A stretch of DNA of 54,262 nucleotides from a virus. Positions 6,632 to 14,928 of the stretch are shown piece by piece. The first letter of the stretch is position 1. The number at the start of each line of letters is the position of its first letter. Made by a program: the position numbers and the translations under genes. The stretch spans positions 1 to 54,262 of IMG/VR virus record IMGVR_UViG_3300009149_000003. One strand, 5' to 3'. The notes under the pieces were generated by a model, which was not told the DNA's origin, did not search any database, and worked only from the letters and a program-made list of their open reading frames with translations.

Positions 6632-8210
6632 CCATGCGATACTCTATCTGCTCATGGCGGCGGTCATGGTAAGCGCGGGCCGGCCGGTTGTGTCGAGCGA
6701 GATGCGCGAGATATGGCGCCGTTCGCATGCCGACTGGTGCTACTTCGCCGAGAAGATACTGAACGTCAACCTCGACAGCGATCAGCAACGCATCGTCCGG
6801 GCCGTCCAACACGAACCCCGCGTCTCCGTCCGGTCGGGCAATGCCCGCGGCAAAGACTTCATCGCCGCCGTCGTGTCGAACTGCTGGTTGCATCTGTACC
6901 GCCCATCGAAGGTCGTCAGTACGGCGCCGACCGGCCGTCAGGTTGAATCGATTATGATGACCGAGATCGCCCGCATCCGGAAGGGAGCCCGCGTTCCTCT
7001 CGGCGGTCGCCCGCTGGTGAACGGCATCAAGTTCGACGACGAGCCCGACAGGTTCCTGATCGCGTTCAAGGCCGCCGATACGGAAGACGAGACCTGGACG
7101 GGGTTCCACTCGCCGAACCTCATGGTCGTCGTGACCGAGGCATCCGGCGTCAATGACCGCACGTTCGACAATATCGAGAAAATCCTGCCCGGCAATTCAC
7201 GCCTCCTGATAGTGTTCAATGCCATCCGCGCCAGCGGTGAGGCGTTTCGAAGCATCAAGGATCCCCGGTACACGTCCTTCCGGTTAAATTGCCTGGACGC
7301 GCCGAATGTCAAGGCGCGGCGCATACTCATCCCCGGGCAAGTCGATTGGGAATGGGTGAACGGCCTGATCCACAAGCCGGGCATGGTGACGGCGATCGAA
7401 CCCGATGAAGCACGGGCGGACCTGTACGATTTCGAGTGGGAAGGGCAATGGTACCGCCCCGGTGACTTGTTCCTCGTGATGGTGATAGGGGAGCCGCCGC
7501 GGGAGCAGGAGAACCAGCTGATCCCCTACGCATGGACGCAACTCGCGATTGCCCGCTGGCATGAGCGCAAGGGGACACCGGCCGAGGGTGCGCCGCTCTC
7601 GCTTGGTGTGGATGTGGCCGGCATGGGAGCCGACAGAACGTCGTTTACGTACCGCTACGAGACGCTGGTGCAGAAGATACAGCGATACGCCAAGTCCGAT
7701 CACATGGTGACCGTCGGGAAGATCGTGAACATCCTGAACGCGAATCCGGGCAGCCATGCCTTCATCGACACGATCGGCGAGGGGGCCGGTGTTTACAGCC
7801 GGCTTGCCGAACTTGAGGCATCCGGGGCCATCCCGAAGGGTTCGGTCACCAGCGCGAAGGGGTCTAACAGCGCACGGGGCAAGCGAGACTTCACGGGGCT
7901 GCGGACGTTCGCCAACATGCGGGCGTACTGCCATTGGGCGATTCGGGATGCGCTCGATCCCTCGTTCGACAGCCACCGGGAACCGCTCGCCCTGCCGCCC
8001 GACGACGACCTGGTACAGGAGTTGTGTGAGATTCATTGGGACCCGAAGAGCAACGGGGACATCCTCATCGAGGACAAGGACGATATCAAGAAGCGGCTGG
8101 GGCGGTCGCCGGACGACTCGGACAGCCTCGGGGAATCGTACTTCCCGCCGATGAGACAGCGGCAGGTGACAGGCACATTTGACCGGCGGCTCTTGGGGCT
8201 GCCGGTGTGA
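6621..8210 (+). CDS. terL: terminase large subunit
   Basis: A 529-residue protein if it starts at ATG 6621; a start at 6591 would add ten residues deep inside terS. The ATPase domain has a Walker A-like SGNARGKD (residues 72-79) and a Walker B LMVVVTEA (167-174). The nuclease domain has LGVDVAGMGADRT (D331) and FIDTIGEGAG (D383). It is the packaging motor that translocates and cuts DNA at the portal. It overlaps terS by 11 bp, which supports coupling. Confidence 0.93.
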   Translation: MGRNHAILYLLMAAVMVSAGRPVVSSEMREIWRRSHADWCYFAEKILNVNLDSDQQRIVRAVQHEPRVSVRSGNARGKDFIAAVVSNCWLHLYRPSKVVSTAPTGRQVESIMMTEIARIRKGARVPLGGRPLVNGIKFDDEPDRFLIAFKAADTEDETWTGFHSPNLMVVVTEASGVNDRTFDNIEKILPGNSRLLIVFNAIRASGEAFRSIKDPRYTSFRLNCLDAPNVKARRILIPGQVDWEWVNGLIHKPGMVTAIEPDEARADLYDFEWEGQWYRPGDLFLVMVIGEPPREQENQLIPYAWTQLAIARWHERKGTPAEGAPLSLGVDVAGMGADRTSFTYRYETLVQKIQRYAKSDHMVTVGKIVNILNANPGSHAFIDTIGEGAGVYSRLAELEASGAIPKGSVTSAKGSNSARGKRDFTGLRTFANMRAYCHWAIRDALDPSFDSHREPLALPPDDDLVQELCEIHWDPKSNGDILIEDKDDIKKRLGRSPDDSDSLGESYFPPMRQRQVTGTFDRRLLGLPV

Positions 8211-8224
8211 AAGGAGAAGGGGAG

Positions 8225-8803
8225 ATGTTATCAGATGATATGTTTGTTAGGTTACTATATAAGTGTAACCGCTGCGGAATAATAAATCCTGCACGTGTGA
8301 TTATACACGATTTCCATAATTCTCATTCAGGAACAGGTGGGGCGTGGGAAGAAACTTTTACATTGATAGTACATGAATGCGATAAAGAGAAAAAGTATTA
8401 TGGGCGCGTTGAATTGATGGGCCTGGATGATATAACACCGTCCGACGATCCATTAATTGAAACGGCCAAACAGATATGTAGAGAAGAAGAAAATAAGGTA
8501 ATTAAGGCTGCCGAACAGATATGTAAAGATACAGAAATAGTAAGGGGTGATAAACTGAATTTTGATGAGTATGACCCGGTACTCAGACCACAATACCGGT
8601 GTAGAAATTGCGGTATGATAAACCCCCCACATACGGTATTTCGATGTGACAGCTGTAAAACGGATTTCAAAACAGATGTGTTATTTCACCATTGCAATGA
8701 AAAGACAGATGTTTATGGCAAGATTGAGGTAATGAGTTATGTAGAGGTGTTTCGGCCCAAAGATTCAAAAGAATCAGAAAGGAGAGAAGGCGATGCAGAT
8801 TGA
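8225..8803 (+). CDS. duplicated zinc-ribbon domain protein, AT-rich
   Basis: A 192-residue protein. ATG 8225 is chosen over GTG 8207 because AAAGGAGAAGGGGAG lies just upstream. Two copies of one domain occur: YKCNRCGIINPARVI ending in YYGRVELMG, and YRCRNCGMINPPHTV ending in VYGKIEVMS. Both have C-x2-C and later Cys pairs and so are probable zinc ribbons. An Ile/Lys/Glu helical linker (about residues 80-115) joins them. Base composition is visibly more AT-rich than the flanking terL gene, suggesting acquisition. The next gene is a third, single-domain copy. Confidence 0.75.
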   Translation: MLSDDMFVRLLYKCNRCGIINPARVIIHDFHNSHSGTGGAWEETFTLIVHECDKEKKYYGRVELMGLDDITPSDDPLIETAKQICREEENKVIKAAEQICKDTEIVRGDKLNFDEYDPVLRPQYRCRNCGMINPPHTVFRCDSCKTDFKTDVLFHHCNEKTDVYGKIEVMSYVEVFRPKDSKESERREGDAD

Positions 8804-8987
8804 ACACGTGTACCGCTGTATGCGGTGCGGGAAGGAAGTTGTGATCCCGGTGTCGGGCGATCTCCACATGATGAGCGTACCCGGCCAAGACTTCATCACC
8901 GACGGCATTCCGGAGAACCACTACTGCGACCAGGACAGGGGTATCGTCGGGCGGCTGGAACTGATCGGGATGAATGTGAGAGGGTGA
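8793..8987 (+). CDS. single zinc-ribbon protein, third copy of the 8225 family
   Basis: A 64-residue protein that overlaps the previous gene by 11 bp. HVYRCMRCGKEV, then HYCDQDRGIVGRLELIG, matches the domain repeated in 8225-8803. Composition here returns to GC-rich, so the copies did not arise by a recent local duplication. Function unknown. Confidence 0.7.
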   Translation: MQIEHVYRCMRCGKEVVIPVSGDLHMMSVPGQDFITDGIPENHYCDQDRGIVGRLELIGMNVRG

Positions 8988-9020
8988 GGCGTAGTGCTGC
9001 ATGCGGAAAAAGGAGGGGCG

Positions 9021-9602
9021 ATGGAGATTCAGTCGATCACGCAGTACACGCAAGACCTTGACCGTCTCGAAGGGATTATCCGGCAGAACCTGACGGCGTT
9101 CTACGAGGTGGGCCGGGCGCTCATGGAGATACGGGACCGGGGGCTGTATCGGGACGTCAAGGGGTACGAGACGTTCGAGGCGTACTGCAAGGCGGAGTGG
9201 GATTTCACGGGGCGTCAAGCAGAAAGATTAATGGTATCTGCTGTGGTTATTGAGAATACCCGACCAATTGGTCGCCTTCCCGCAACCGAATCCCAATGTC
9301 GCCCCCTTGCCCGCCTCGAACCGGAACAGCAGCGGGAAGTATGGAAGAAAGCAGTCGAGACCGCGCCGGATGGCAAGGTCACGGCGGCACACGTCAGCAA
9401 AATCGCAAAGGAGATTACCGATGTGGGGAAAGCATCACCGACACCAGAACCGCCGGTAGACCCGCGTTTACTGGCGACATCGGCCATGCATTACGCTACA
9501 ATGGCCATAACGAATCTTGAAGGAATCAGGATGGACGATCCGAAGAGAACAGAAGCACTCATTCGGGTTATGAAGTGGATACAAATCCAACTAAAGGAGT
9601 AG
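9021..9602 (+). CDS. ParB-C-like phage DNA-binding protein
   Basis: A 193-residue protein. ATG 9021 follows AAAAAGGAGGGG. The N-terminal helical part has FYEVGRALMEIRDRGLY and YETFEAYCKAEWDFTGRQAERLM. It is followed by IGRLPATESQCRPLARL and AAHVSKIAKEI. This arrangement is common in phage and plasmid proteins related to ParB helix-turn-helix regions. It is adjacent to a ParB/Srx-type nuclease-domain gene, so the two may act on the same DNA target. Confidence 0.7.
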   Translation: MEIQSITQYTQDLDRLEGIIRQNLTAFYEVGRALMEIRDRGLYRDVKGYETFEAYCKAEWDFTGRQAERLMVSAVVIENTRPIGRLPATESQCRPLARLEPEQQREVWKKAVETAPDGKVTAAHVSKIAKEITDVGKASPTPEPPVDPRLLATSAMHYATMAITNLEGIRMDDPKRTEALIRVMKWIQIQLKE

Positions 9603-9606
9603 GGCC

Positions 9607-10392
9607 ATGACAGCGGCAGTATACGAAACCAAGAATTATGGGATGTTTGAACTCCACGAGTTCAACAGGAATGTGGTCAATACCCGCAGTATCGAATTAT
9701 CACTCAGGCGGAATGGTTGGATAGACGCCTATCCCATGCACGTTGTGAGAAACGGTAAAGGGAAACTCAAAATCAAAGACGGCCATTATCGCTTTGAAGC
9801 AGCACGGCACTTGGGTATCCCGGTGAAATACGTCATTTGTAATGACGGCGCACCGTTGGTTGAAATGATTAAGGCTACAAAACCGTGGCACCCGGCGGAT
9901 TACCTGTATTCCTATGTCCGACAAGGCAAGCATGAATATATCGCCTTGAAAGACTACATGGAGTTGACCGGGATTTCCCTCAGGCACGCGATCTCGATGC
10001 TTTCCGGAGAGAGCGCGGGTTCGTGTAACCAGTTTGAAGCATTCAAGAGGGGAGAATACAGGCTGGGAGACACAGCGCGGGCCGACCAAGTGGCAAAAAT
10101 GGTTTTACACATGAAGAAGTGTGGAATCAAGTATGCCGACAACTCCTATCTCGTGCAAGCGCTTTCAAAGGCCGTATGGTTGGATGAATTCTCCGTGACG
10201 CGCTTTATGGACAAGATAAGCGCACACTGGCATCATTTCGACAAGCAGCCCGACGTGAAGTCGTACCTTACACAGATTGAAGAGATTTACAATCGGCATG
10301 CACAGTCAGACAAACTGCCGCTTGCGTTTCTTGCCAATGAACGGTCATTGGAAAGGAAGCGCACTTTCGGCAATTTTCCGCGGCGCAAGTAG
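9607..10392 (+). CDS. ParB/Srx-fold (ParB N-terminal-like) protein
   Basis: A 261-residue protein. IDAYPMHVVRNGKGKLKIKDGHYRFEAARHLG (split here as GKLKIKDGHYRFEAARHLG, about residues 50-75) is the ParB N-terminal signature: a D-G-x-x-R motif followed by E-A-A. It is followed by a helical region with YMELTGISLRHAISMLSGES, which looks like an HTH. Such phage proteins may be CTPases, nucleases or partition-like DNA binders; this cannot be decided from sequence alone. It follows the 9021 gene after 4 bp. Confidence 0.75.
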   Translation: MTAAVYETKNYGMFELHEFNRNVVNTRSIELSLRRNGWIDAYPMHVVRNGKGKLKIKDGHYRFEAARHLGIPVKYVICNDGAPLVEMIKATKPWHPADYLYSYVRQGKHEYIALKDYMELTGISLRHAISMLSGESAGSCNQFEAFKRGEYRLGDTARADQVAKMVLHMKKCGIKYADNSYLVQALSKAVWLDEFSVTRFMDKISAHWHHFDKQPDVKSYLTQIEEIYNRHAQSDKLPLAFLANERSLERKRTFGNFPRRK

Positions 10393-10407
10393 TGGGGTGG
10401 AACAACC

Positions 10408-10431
10408 GGGGGCGGGTTCGCGCCCGCCTCC
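10408..10431 (+). terminator. GC-rich stem-loop, possible weak terminator
   Basis: GGGGGCGGG (10408-10416) pairs with CCCGCCTCC (10423-10431), nine pairs with one G-U, around the loop TTCGCG. No T-tract follows. It could slow transcription or protect an mRNA end between the ParB-like gene and 10450. Confidence 0.45.
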
Positions 10432-10449
10432 CATGAAACGAGGTGAACA

Positions 10450-10821
10450 ATGCTGCTGACATGTATCGACAACTGCCCGTATCGCATTATAAACAGGGAT
10501 TACGAGCCGAATGACCGGCAGGAGGACTTCACTGCGTTCTGTACGATTCCAGTCAGGAATATAGGCGATAATATATGGGGTCAGCCCGCAGATCGACAGC
10601 GCATCAGACTTTCATTCACGGAAGATGGCGAAACCACGACGCTCAGGTGTCAGCAATGCATAGAACGATTCGGACCCGGGATGGCGAAAAGGCCACCGGT
10701 GAAGTTTTCCGATATCATACACACAATGCTTGACCTCGTATTCGGCGACCTTGCTGAGATAGTTAAAGAGGCCACCGGGGAAACGATTCACGTCACCATA
10801 CGCAAGGCAGGCACATCATGA
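10450..10821 (+). CDS. hypothetical Cys-containing protein
   Basis: A 123-residue protein with GAGGTG upstream. The N-terminus CIDNCPYRI, then CTIPV and LRCQQCIERFGPG, gives scattered cysteines that could bind metal. The C-terminal half is helical (FSDIIHTMLDLVFGDLAEIVKEA). Its stop overlaps the portal start (ATGA). No family is recognised. Confidence 0.6.
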   Translation: MLLTCIDNCPYRIINRDYEPNDRQEDFTAFCTIPVRNIGDNIWGQPADRQRIRLSFTEDGETTTLRCQQCIERFGPGMAKRPPVKFSDIIHTMLDLVFGDLAEIVKEATGETIHVTIRKAGTS

Positions 10822-12206
10822 ACATCGGCGATATACTCAAACTGGACTTCGACAAGGCCCTCGAGGTGCTCACCGCGGACCCGAAGGAGAAGGACAAGGG
10901 CATCGCGGACAACCGGAAGGCGTTCCGGGGCGAGCACGCCATCCTCGACGACCCTGATCGCGCGACCAAGACCGTCGGGGCCACGGCGGCGACCCAGCGG
11001 GTGGTCAAGCTCACGTCCGAGACGATCCCCTTCCAGCGGCGCATCGTCAACTCCGCGGTGACTTTCCTGTTCGGCGAACCCGTGTCGCTTGTCCTGAACA
11101 ATGACGCTCAGGATGCGTTCGGCCTCATCAACGCCGTATGGAAGAAGAACAAGCTCAACTACTTCAATAAACGGCTGGCCCGGGATCTGTTCATTGAGTG
11201 CAAGGCGGCCGAGTTGTGGTACGTTCCGCCGAAGGACAAGGGGAAACCCGCCCGCATCCGGGTGACACTCCTGAGCAACCGTGAGGGGTATGCGTTCTAT
11301 CCCCACTTCGATGAGTTCGGCGACATGGACGCTTTCACGGTCAAGTATGAGATCAAGGGACCCGACGGCAAGCCGCAGGATACGGTCAACATTTATACCG
11401 CCGACAAGATCATCCGGGCCGTGAAAGCGGGCGGAATGTGGACACAGAAACCGGGGGAGAACATACTCGGCAAGATACCGGTCGTGTACTACGAGCAGGA
11501 CGAACCCGAATGGGATGGCGTGGATACTCAGATCGAACGGCTCGAATACCTGATGTCAAACTTTGCGGACACGAACGACTACAACGGCTCGCCCCTCACC
11601 CAGGTCAAGGGCGTCGTGTCGAACATGCCGAAAAAGGAGGAGACCGGCAAGGTGGTGACGGTCGCAGCGGAGACGAATCCGAACACCGGAGAGGTCACCT
11701 ATCCCGGTGGCGTCGAGTTCGTTTCCTGGGAACAGGCCCCGGAGTCCATCAAACTCGAAATGGAGGCCCTGAAGGACATCATCTACGCGATGACGCAGAC
11801 GCCGGACCTCTCGTTCTCGAACGTTAAGGGCATGTCGGCGGTGAGCGGTATTGCCTTGCGCCTCATGTTCTCCGATGCGCTGTTCAAGGCGCGGGACAAG
11901 CAGGAGATATTCGGCCCGGCGATGGAGCGGCGCCTGAGCATCATGAAGTCGATCATCGCACTTGCGAACGTCGGGAAGCGGCAGCAGATCGAGGAGGCGG
12001 ACATCGACGTGTTGTTCGGCGACGTGGTGCCGACGGACATTGAGGCGCTGATCAAGAGCTTGTCTACAGCCCGGGGCGGCGAGGCGATCATGAGCGAGGA
12101 GTCGGCGGTGCGGATGAACCCGCTGGTCACGGATGCCGAGAAGGACATCGAGGTGCTGGCGGGCGAGAAAACGGCATTGAAGTCATTCGCGGATAGCTAC
12201 GCATGA
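10818..12206 (+). CDS. portal protein, SPP1 gp6-like
   Basis: A 462-residue protein. VVKLTSETIPFQRRIVNSAVTFLFGEPV near residues 55-85, the Lys/Tyr-rich middle and EMEALKDIIYAMTQTPDLSF, then GMSAVSGIALRLMF, match the SPP1 gp6 portal family. The dodecameric ring forms the DNA channel at the capsid vertex, docks the terminase and later joins the connector proteins. It ends in an ATGA overlap with a run of small accessory genes before the MuF-like gene. Confidence 0.9.
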   Translation: MNIGDILKLDFDKALEVLTADPKEKDKGIADNRKAFRGEHAILDDPDRATKTVGATAATQRVVKLTSETIPFQRRIVNSAVTFLFGEPVSLVLNNDAQDAFGLINAVWKKNKLNYFNKRLARDLFIECKAAELWYVPPKDKGKPARIRVTLLSNREGYAFYPHFDEFGDMDAFTVKYEIKGPDGKPQDTVNIYTADKIIRAVKAGGMWTQKPGENILGKIPVVYYEQDEPEWDGVDTQIERLEYLMSNFADTNDYNGSPLTQVKGVVSNMPKKEETGKVVTVAAETNPNTGEVTYPGGVEFVSWEQAPESIKLEMEALKDIIYAMTQTPDLSFSNVKGMSAVSGIALRLMFSDALFKARDKQEIFGPAMERRLSIMKSIIALANVGKRQQIEEADIDVLFGDVVPTDIEALIKSLSTARGGEAIMSEESAVRMNPLVTDAEKDIEVLAGEKTALKSFADSYA

Positions 12207-12394
12207 GTGAGTGTAAATGTACTTCCGACAAAGTTGTTCTCGTAAAAGGTGATGGGCTCAATATCGCTCGGGAAACATTCTGTACAATACATGGGTATCA
12301 AAACACCTGTTTTGTCTGTAATCCTCATGCAACAACCACCGAAACATGCCGTAAACACGCATATGGCAACCGGGAAGCGGATAACTACGTATGA
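12203..12394 (+). CDS. small Cys-rich protein
   Basis: A 63-residue protein starting in an ATGA overlap with the portal gene. C-x-C (residues 4-6), C27, C36-x2-C39 and C49 with several His suggest metal binding. It is the first of four small accessory genes inserted between portal and MuF. Function unknown. Confidence 0.65.
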   Translation: MSECKCTSDKVVLVKGDGLNIARETFCTIHGYQNTCFVCNPHATTTETCRKHAYGNREADNYV

Positions 12395-12477
12395 GCACTG
12401 AGTGGACAGTTATCGTCGGATGCCTCCTCGTTATCATCGCGTGTTTGACATCGGCGTATTACCGAACAAGGGGCTGA
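12391..12477 (+). CDS. 28-residue membrane peptide
   Basis: A short frame starting at ATG 12391 (ATGA overlap). Residues 5-23 (WTVIVGCLLVIIACLTSAY) form a single hydrophobic helix with a basic end. Overlap and a clear membrane segment are the only support. Confidence 0.5.
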   Translation: MSTEWTVIVGCLLVIIACLTSAYYRTRG

Positions 12478-12480
12478 CGT

Positions 12481-12657
12481 ATGAAAGAATATAAACCGCT
12501 ACGGTTTGCATCGACATTTCCAGTACCGCATATCGTCTGCGGCGGCACTGCGGTCTCATGCTCATATGATGAATGTTTGAGTGTGATGCAAGAGATAAGA
12601 GAGGAGAAAGCATTGTATGCGAAATTGGCTATGGATAATCCGACACCAGATATGTGA
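12481..12657 (+). CDS. hypothetical small protein
   Basis: A 58-residue protein starting at ATG 12481 just after the previous stop. It has no clear motif; the second half is a likely helix (ECLSVMQEIREEKALYAKLA). It overlaps the next gene by 41 bp, which makes one of the two starts less certain. Confidence 0.5.
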   Translation: MKEYKPLRFASTFPVPHIVCGGTAVSCSYDECLSVMQEIREEKALYAKLAMDNPTPDM

Positions 12658-12955
12658 TGCGGCAAGGATATTCGGCATACGCGACCGCCTGCGTTGTCCT
12701 GAATGTAAATCGGTCGGCACATGGAAGCCGCACGGCGGGTGGTTTGACAATAGCAAGGCGAGCGGAAGGCGATGGTTGTGTAAATGGTGCGGACATTATG
12801 TTGGCATGCTGAACGGGGAGATCATTGAGCGTGATGCATTTATTGATTTCAATTTAAAATGTTGGCGTATATGGGATAATTACGACAACATAGAAGTACC
12901 ACAGAACGTCTATATCCCGCGTGATGATGCAAAATCCGATCCATGGGTGGGCTGA
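12617..12955 (+). CDS. zinc-ribbon protein
   Basis: A 112-residue protein. FGIRDRLRCPECKSVGTWK, then RRWLCKWCGHYVG, supplies two C-x2-C pairs, a zinc ribbon of a type I recall from other phage genomes. GAGAGGAGAAAG precedes ATG 12617. The composition is AT-rich relative to the portal gene. The role is unknown. Confidence 0.7.
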   Translation: MRNWLWIIRHQICDAARIFGIRDRLRCPECKSVGTWKPHGGWFDNSKASGRRWLCKWCGHYVGMLNGEIIERDAFIDFNLKCWRIWDNYDNIEVPQNVYIPRDDAKSDPWVG

Positions 12956-12984
12956 CACATGCCGATGAACGAAAGGAGAAAGAA

Positions 12985-13257
12985 ATGCAAGTCGAATTGA
13001 AGAACGGTGTGTTTACGGCAACGCAGTGGTTCAAGGACGGCGATCACCCGGCGGTGGATTATCACAAAGCGACCCGATCAAAGTACGGGAGTGCGTATGA
13101 TGGATTGGCATATTTCACTGTTGACACGGTTTATGACGACGATGCCGGGCCGCCAACTATCACCCCCGGCATGTGGATCGTGGAGATGTTCGACGGCATC
13201 CATCTCTACACCGATGAGGAGTTTAAGAAGTTGTTTGTGAAGGCGAACCTGAAATAA
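12985..13257 (+). CDS. hypothetical soluble protein
   Basis: A 90-residue acidic protein from ATG 12985, preceded by AAAGGAG. It contains beta-rich stretches (LAYFTVDTVYDDDAGPP, GMWIVEMFDGIHLY). No family is recognised. It ends 16 bp before the MuF-like gene. Confidence 0.6.
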   Translation: MQVELKNGVFTATQWFKDGDHPAVDYHKATRSKYGSAYDGLAYFTVDTVYDDDAGPPTITPGMWIVEMFDGIHLYTDEEFKKLFVKANLK

Positions 13258-13273
13258 TGAGGCGGAATCTCAC

Positions 13274-14209
13274 ATGCCGATGAACGCCTTTGAACGCGCT
13301 CACATCCGGGATATCGCCCGGCGCAACCGGCAGATCAGCGTAGCCGTGGACGATGCCATGATAGATATCGCCCGCCGGTACACGACGGTCAAGGGTCGCC
13401 GGTTTGCGGGGGTCATGCAGGGACGGCTCGCCGAACTCCATGAGCAGATTGTGAACAACGGGCACATGGGGATCCGGAACCAGTGGGCGCTCGCGAACAA
13501 GATGAACGACCGGAAACTCGACGGCTACCTGGCGGGAGTCCGGGTATCCGACGCCATACAGAAGAGCTTCCGGGCGCCAAACCTGGGGGCGTTGAACGCC
13601 TTTCTCGATCGCCGGGAGGCCGGGTTGAACCTCTCAGACCGGGTGTGGCGGGTCACCGATGGGGTACGCGGGCAGATGGATGACCTCATATCGCGGGGCG
13701 TCCTTGAGGGCAAGTCGGCAATCGAACTATCGAAGGAATTGAAGGGCTTCGTCAAAGGTCGGCCGATCCGATACGAAGGGACGCTCATCAAGGCAAAGAA
13801 CCTGAACTTCCAGGCGATCCGGGTCACCGCTACCGAGATGAACATGGCGTTCCGGACGAGCGACTACCTGCAGAACAGTCAACTCCCGTTCGTGACCGGG
13901 GTAACCGTGGAACTGTCGCCGGCGCATCCATTCCAGGACATTTGCGACGAGCTGGCGGGCAATTATCCGAAGGGCTTCCAGTTCTCCGGCTGGCACCCGC
14001 TTTGCATCTGCTACGCGACGTGGGACACGCTCCCGCGGGATGAGTTCGCCCGGTACATCCAGACGGGGGAGATGGACGCATCCCGTTTCACGACCGCCAT
14101 CCCGCCGAACGCGCGACAGTACCTGGCGGCGAACGGTAAGCGGCTGGCGGGGTACAGAAACCCGCCGTACTGGCTGCGGGACAACCGGAAATATCTATCG
14201 GCGGCATAG
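13274..14209 (+). CDS. MuF-like minor head protein
   Basis: A 311-residue protein. A helical N-terminal half is followed by SAIELSKELKGF, AIRVTATEMNMAFRTSDYLQ and the Cys/His signature SGWHPLCICYATW, typical of the phage Mu F-like family. These proteins sit near the portal inside the capsid and may be injected. It follows the portal after a cluster of four small accessory genes. Confidence 0.85.
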   Translation: MPMNAFERAHIRDIARRNRQISVAVDDAMIDIARRYTTVKGRRFAGVMQGRLAELHEQIVNNGHMGIRNQWALANKMNDRKLDGYLAGVRVSDAIQKSFRAPNLGALNAFLDRREAGLNLSDRVWRVTDGVRGQMDDLISRGVLEGKSAIELSKELKGFVKGRPIRYEGTLIKAKNLNFQAIRVTATEMNMAFRTSDYLQNSQLPFVTGVTVELSPAHPFQDICDELAGNYPKGFQFSGWHPLCICYATWDTLPRDEFARYIQTGEMDASRFTTAIPPNARQYLAANGKRLAGYRNPPYWLRDNRKYLSAA

Positions 14210-14238
14210 GAACCGGTGAAAGGAAAGGAGAGAGTAAA

Positions 14239-14658
14239 ATGATACGCGATCTTGTTTTTGGTTATGCATTTGTGGGATTAGGATTAATTATGATCTGCAT
14301 GTTTTTACCTATATTTATAGGTATGGATAATGCGCAAGTAATTTTGATGTATATATCGACTATATTCATTGGAATCGGCGGTATATGTATATTCATTTGG
14401 GGGTGCTTATTCATAAAAGAGTTCATAATTGATTGGTGGTATGATCACAAAGCGGACCGGGTGATGTTGGTAATGAGGAGAGACCATATCGAAAAGGGAG
14501 AGGGTATGAAAAAGAAAATCGGGCGATTCTTATGCCGGATTGGCTTGCATAATTATGATAATAAAAATCTGTATGGGTTCGGCCCGAGTCTCATGCGCAG
14601 ATGTAAGAGATGCCCCGCAAGACAATGGCAAAATGGACGTACCGGGGAATGGAAGTGA
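14239..14658 (+). CDS. membrane protein with C-terminal Cys domain, possibly two genes
   Basis: A 139-residue protein with GGAAAGGAGAGAG upstream. Residues 1-68 contain two long hydrophobic helices. After a charged linker, residues 90-139 (FLCRIGLHNYDNKN then RRCKRCPARQW) look like a separate small zinc-binding protein. ATG 14506, preceded by GGGAGAGGG, could start that part alone. The segment is AT-rich, unlike the MuF gene before it. Confidence 0.65.
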   Translation: MIRDLVFGYAFVGLGLIMICMFLPIFIGMDNAQVILMYISTIFIGIGGICIFIWGCLFIKEFIIDWWYDHKADRVMLVMRRDHIEKGEGMKKKIGRFLCRIGLHNYDNKNLYGFGPSLMRRCKRCPARQWQNGRTGEWK

Positions 14659-14690
14659 ATATTGAGTTGTTCCGTAGGAAAGGGGAGAGC

Positions 14691-14918
14691 ATGAAACTTT
14701 TTATAGTACTCGCTAAAGAATATGATTCGCAGAATGGCGTAGATCATATTGTAGGTGCCTTTGAGGATGAAGAAATGGCGCAAAAGATAGCGGACGAATT
14801 GACTGCTGAATGGGATAAACGTAAATGCGATAGATGGTGCTATTCATTCAAAGTACTCACCGTCGATGATATTAACGTGCAGTATATCCACTCCACCAAA
14901 GAAGTATATCCAGATTGA
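14691..14918 (+). CDS. hypothetical protein
   Basis: A 75-residue protein from ATG 14691, chosen because AGGAAAGGGGAGAG precedes it. The mixed alpha/beta pattern (MKLFIVLAKEYDSQ, then EMAQKIADELTAEW) suggests a small compact fold. AT-rich, like its upstream neighbour. No family is recognised. Confidence 0.6.
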   Translation: MKLFIVLAKEYDSQNGVDHIVGAFEDEEMAQKIADELTAEWDKRKCDRWCYSFKVLTVDDINVQYIHSTKEVYPD

Positions 14919-14928
14919 GGGGTGTCCC

